This document shows positions 52,907 through 53,437 of a stretch of DNA of 53,437 nt, piece after piece; within the stretch, counting starts at the first letter, position 1, and the number at the start of each line of letters is the position of its first letter. Source of the stretch: Solirubrobacterales bacterium (GTDB lineage: Bacteria; Actinomycetota; Thermoleophilia; Solirubrobacterales; Solirubrobacteraceae); NCBI GenBank assembly GCA_003133565.1, contig PKYB01000036.1, positions 1 to 53,437 on the forward strand. The letters are read 5' to 3'. The notes beneath the pieces are model-generated. The model worked only from the letters and a program-made list of their open reading frames with translations, searched no databases and had not been told where the DNA came from. The position numbers and the translations under genes were made by a program.

Positions 52907-53437
52907 TCAGCTGACCAGCGACAGCGGCTTCGAAGCCTCACCGGTCAGTTGTGCTTCTGAGTTCTTTGGCCCTTGGGCTTCGAGCAGCAGCTTGAAGTCG
53001 TGCGGGCTCGTCGAGGCCAGGAGCGCGTCCTCGACCCTGACTCGTCCCGCCTGGACATGCTCGAAGAGGGCCTGGTCAAAGGTCTGCATGCCGTAATAGG
53101 CGCCTTCGGCGATGATCTCGCCAAGACCCACTTCGCTGTCGGCATCGCGGATCACCTCGTGGATCCGCCCGGTCATCATCATCACCTCGCACGCCGCGAC
53201 GCGACCCCCAACCGCCGCCGGCACGAGCCGCTGGGAGATCACACCCTTCAGCGTGCCGGCGATCATCGAGCGCACCTGGGTGTGCTGGTGCGGCGGGAAG
53301 AAGTCGAGCATCCGGTTGATCGACTCGGGAGCGTCAACGGTGTGAACGGTCGAGAGCACGAGATGCCCGGTCTCGGCGGCCGAGATCGCGGTCTGGACGG
53401 TCTCCTCGTCGCGCATCTCGCCGATCAGGATGACGTC
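52907..53437 (-). CDS. pilT: type IV pilus twitching ATPase PilT, C-terminal part (cut by window edge)
   Basis: The retraction ATPase of type IV pili; about 176 C-terminal residues are in the window. DVILIGEMRDEETVQTAISA is the Walker B region, and AAETGHLVLSTVHTVDAPES is the His-box. RSMIAGTLKGVISQRLVPAA and AYYGMQTFDQALFEHVQAGR are typical of PilT. The N-terminal half with Walker A lies beyond base 53437. The tail after SPHDFKLLLEAQG is short and Ser/Glu-rich. Confidence 0.92.
   Translation of the reverse strand, partial: DVILIGEMRDEETVQTAISAAETGHLVLSTVHTVDAPESINRMLDFFPPHQHTQVRSMIAGTLKGVISQRLVPAAVGGRVAACEVMMMTGRIHEVIRDADSEVGLGEIIAEGAYYGMQTFDQALFEHVQAGRVRVEDALLASTSPHDFKLLLEAQGPKNSEAQLTGEASKPLSLVS

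Overview
The window looks like a piece of chromosome from a high-GC actinobacterium. Two features suggest one of the deep-branching classes such as Thermoleophilia (Solirubrobacterales or relatives): the actinobacterial gene order rpmE–DUF1385–prfA–prmC–tsaC–glyA–wecA–atp, and a type IV pilus ATPase together with a ParA/FtsZ pair. The class is an inference; no rRNA gene is present. No tRNA, CRISPR array, prophage or insertion sequence was seen. Coding density is very high, and many neighbouring genes overlap by 1 or 4 bases.

Layout. 1–649: 5' part of ahcY, translationally coupled to a MerR-type regulator with a palindrome at its start. 736–11363: one long minus-strand sugar-nucleotide and glycosyltransferase operon (ugd-like dehydrogenase, nucleotidyltransferase, phosphoglucose/phosphomannose isomerase, methyltransferase, three GT2 enzymes, DUF2304 and a large membrane protein with a jelly-roll-like C-terminus), probably making a cell-surface polysaccharide. 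11423–12373: secreted glutamic (G1) peptidase with a Gly-Thr repeat tail. 12508–20124: complete F-type ATP synthase operon atpZ-I-B-E-F-H-A-G-D-C, with a 369-base leader region upstream that holds a promoter, a palindrome and a hairpin.

20494–26743: an accessory block that separates wecA from the atp genes. It holds a NodB deacetylase, a DMT transporter, a glycosyltransferase fused to a degenerate deacetylase-like domain, a GT-C mannosyltransferase-like protein, a small hypothetical, a DUF1003 protein and a duplicated fragment of the GT-C gene. 26762–33107: conserved wecA, glyA, tsaC, prmC, prfA, DUF1385, rpmE. 33156–38047: secreted CARDB-type protein, ETF-quinone oxidoreductase with one missing cluster cysteine, etfA, etfB and a stand-alone B12-binding mutase domain. 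38166–40584: leucyl aminopeptidase, DUF3052 and DUF1707 proteins.

40739–46499: hexapeptide acyltransferase, GT4, GH57 branching enzyme and two methyltransferases. Together with the nearby etfBA genes this resembles the mycobacterial methylglucose lipopolysaccharide locus. A LON-domain protein follows. 46536–50959: FtsZ with a long N-terminal extension, ParA, and a pair of Get3/ArsA-like ATPases whose P-loops have lost complementary lysines. 50947–53437: a large unknown protein, an HxlR regulator and the 3' part of pilT.

The most interesting points are the methylated-glucan-like locus, the complementary ATPase pair, the ETF-QO lacking a cluster ligand, the glycosyltransferase/deacetylase-like fusion inside a break of the wecA–atp synteny, and a repeated TANNNT box 6–12 bases before start codons that suggests leaderless transcription.
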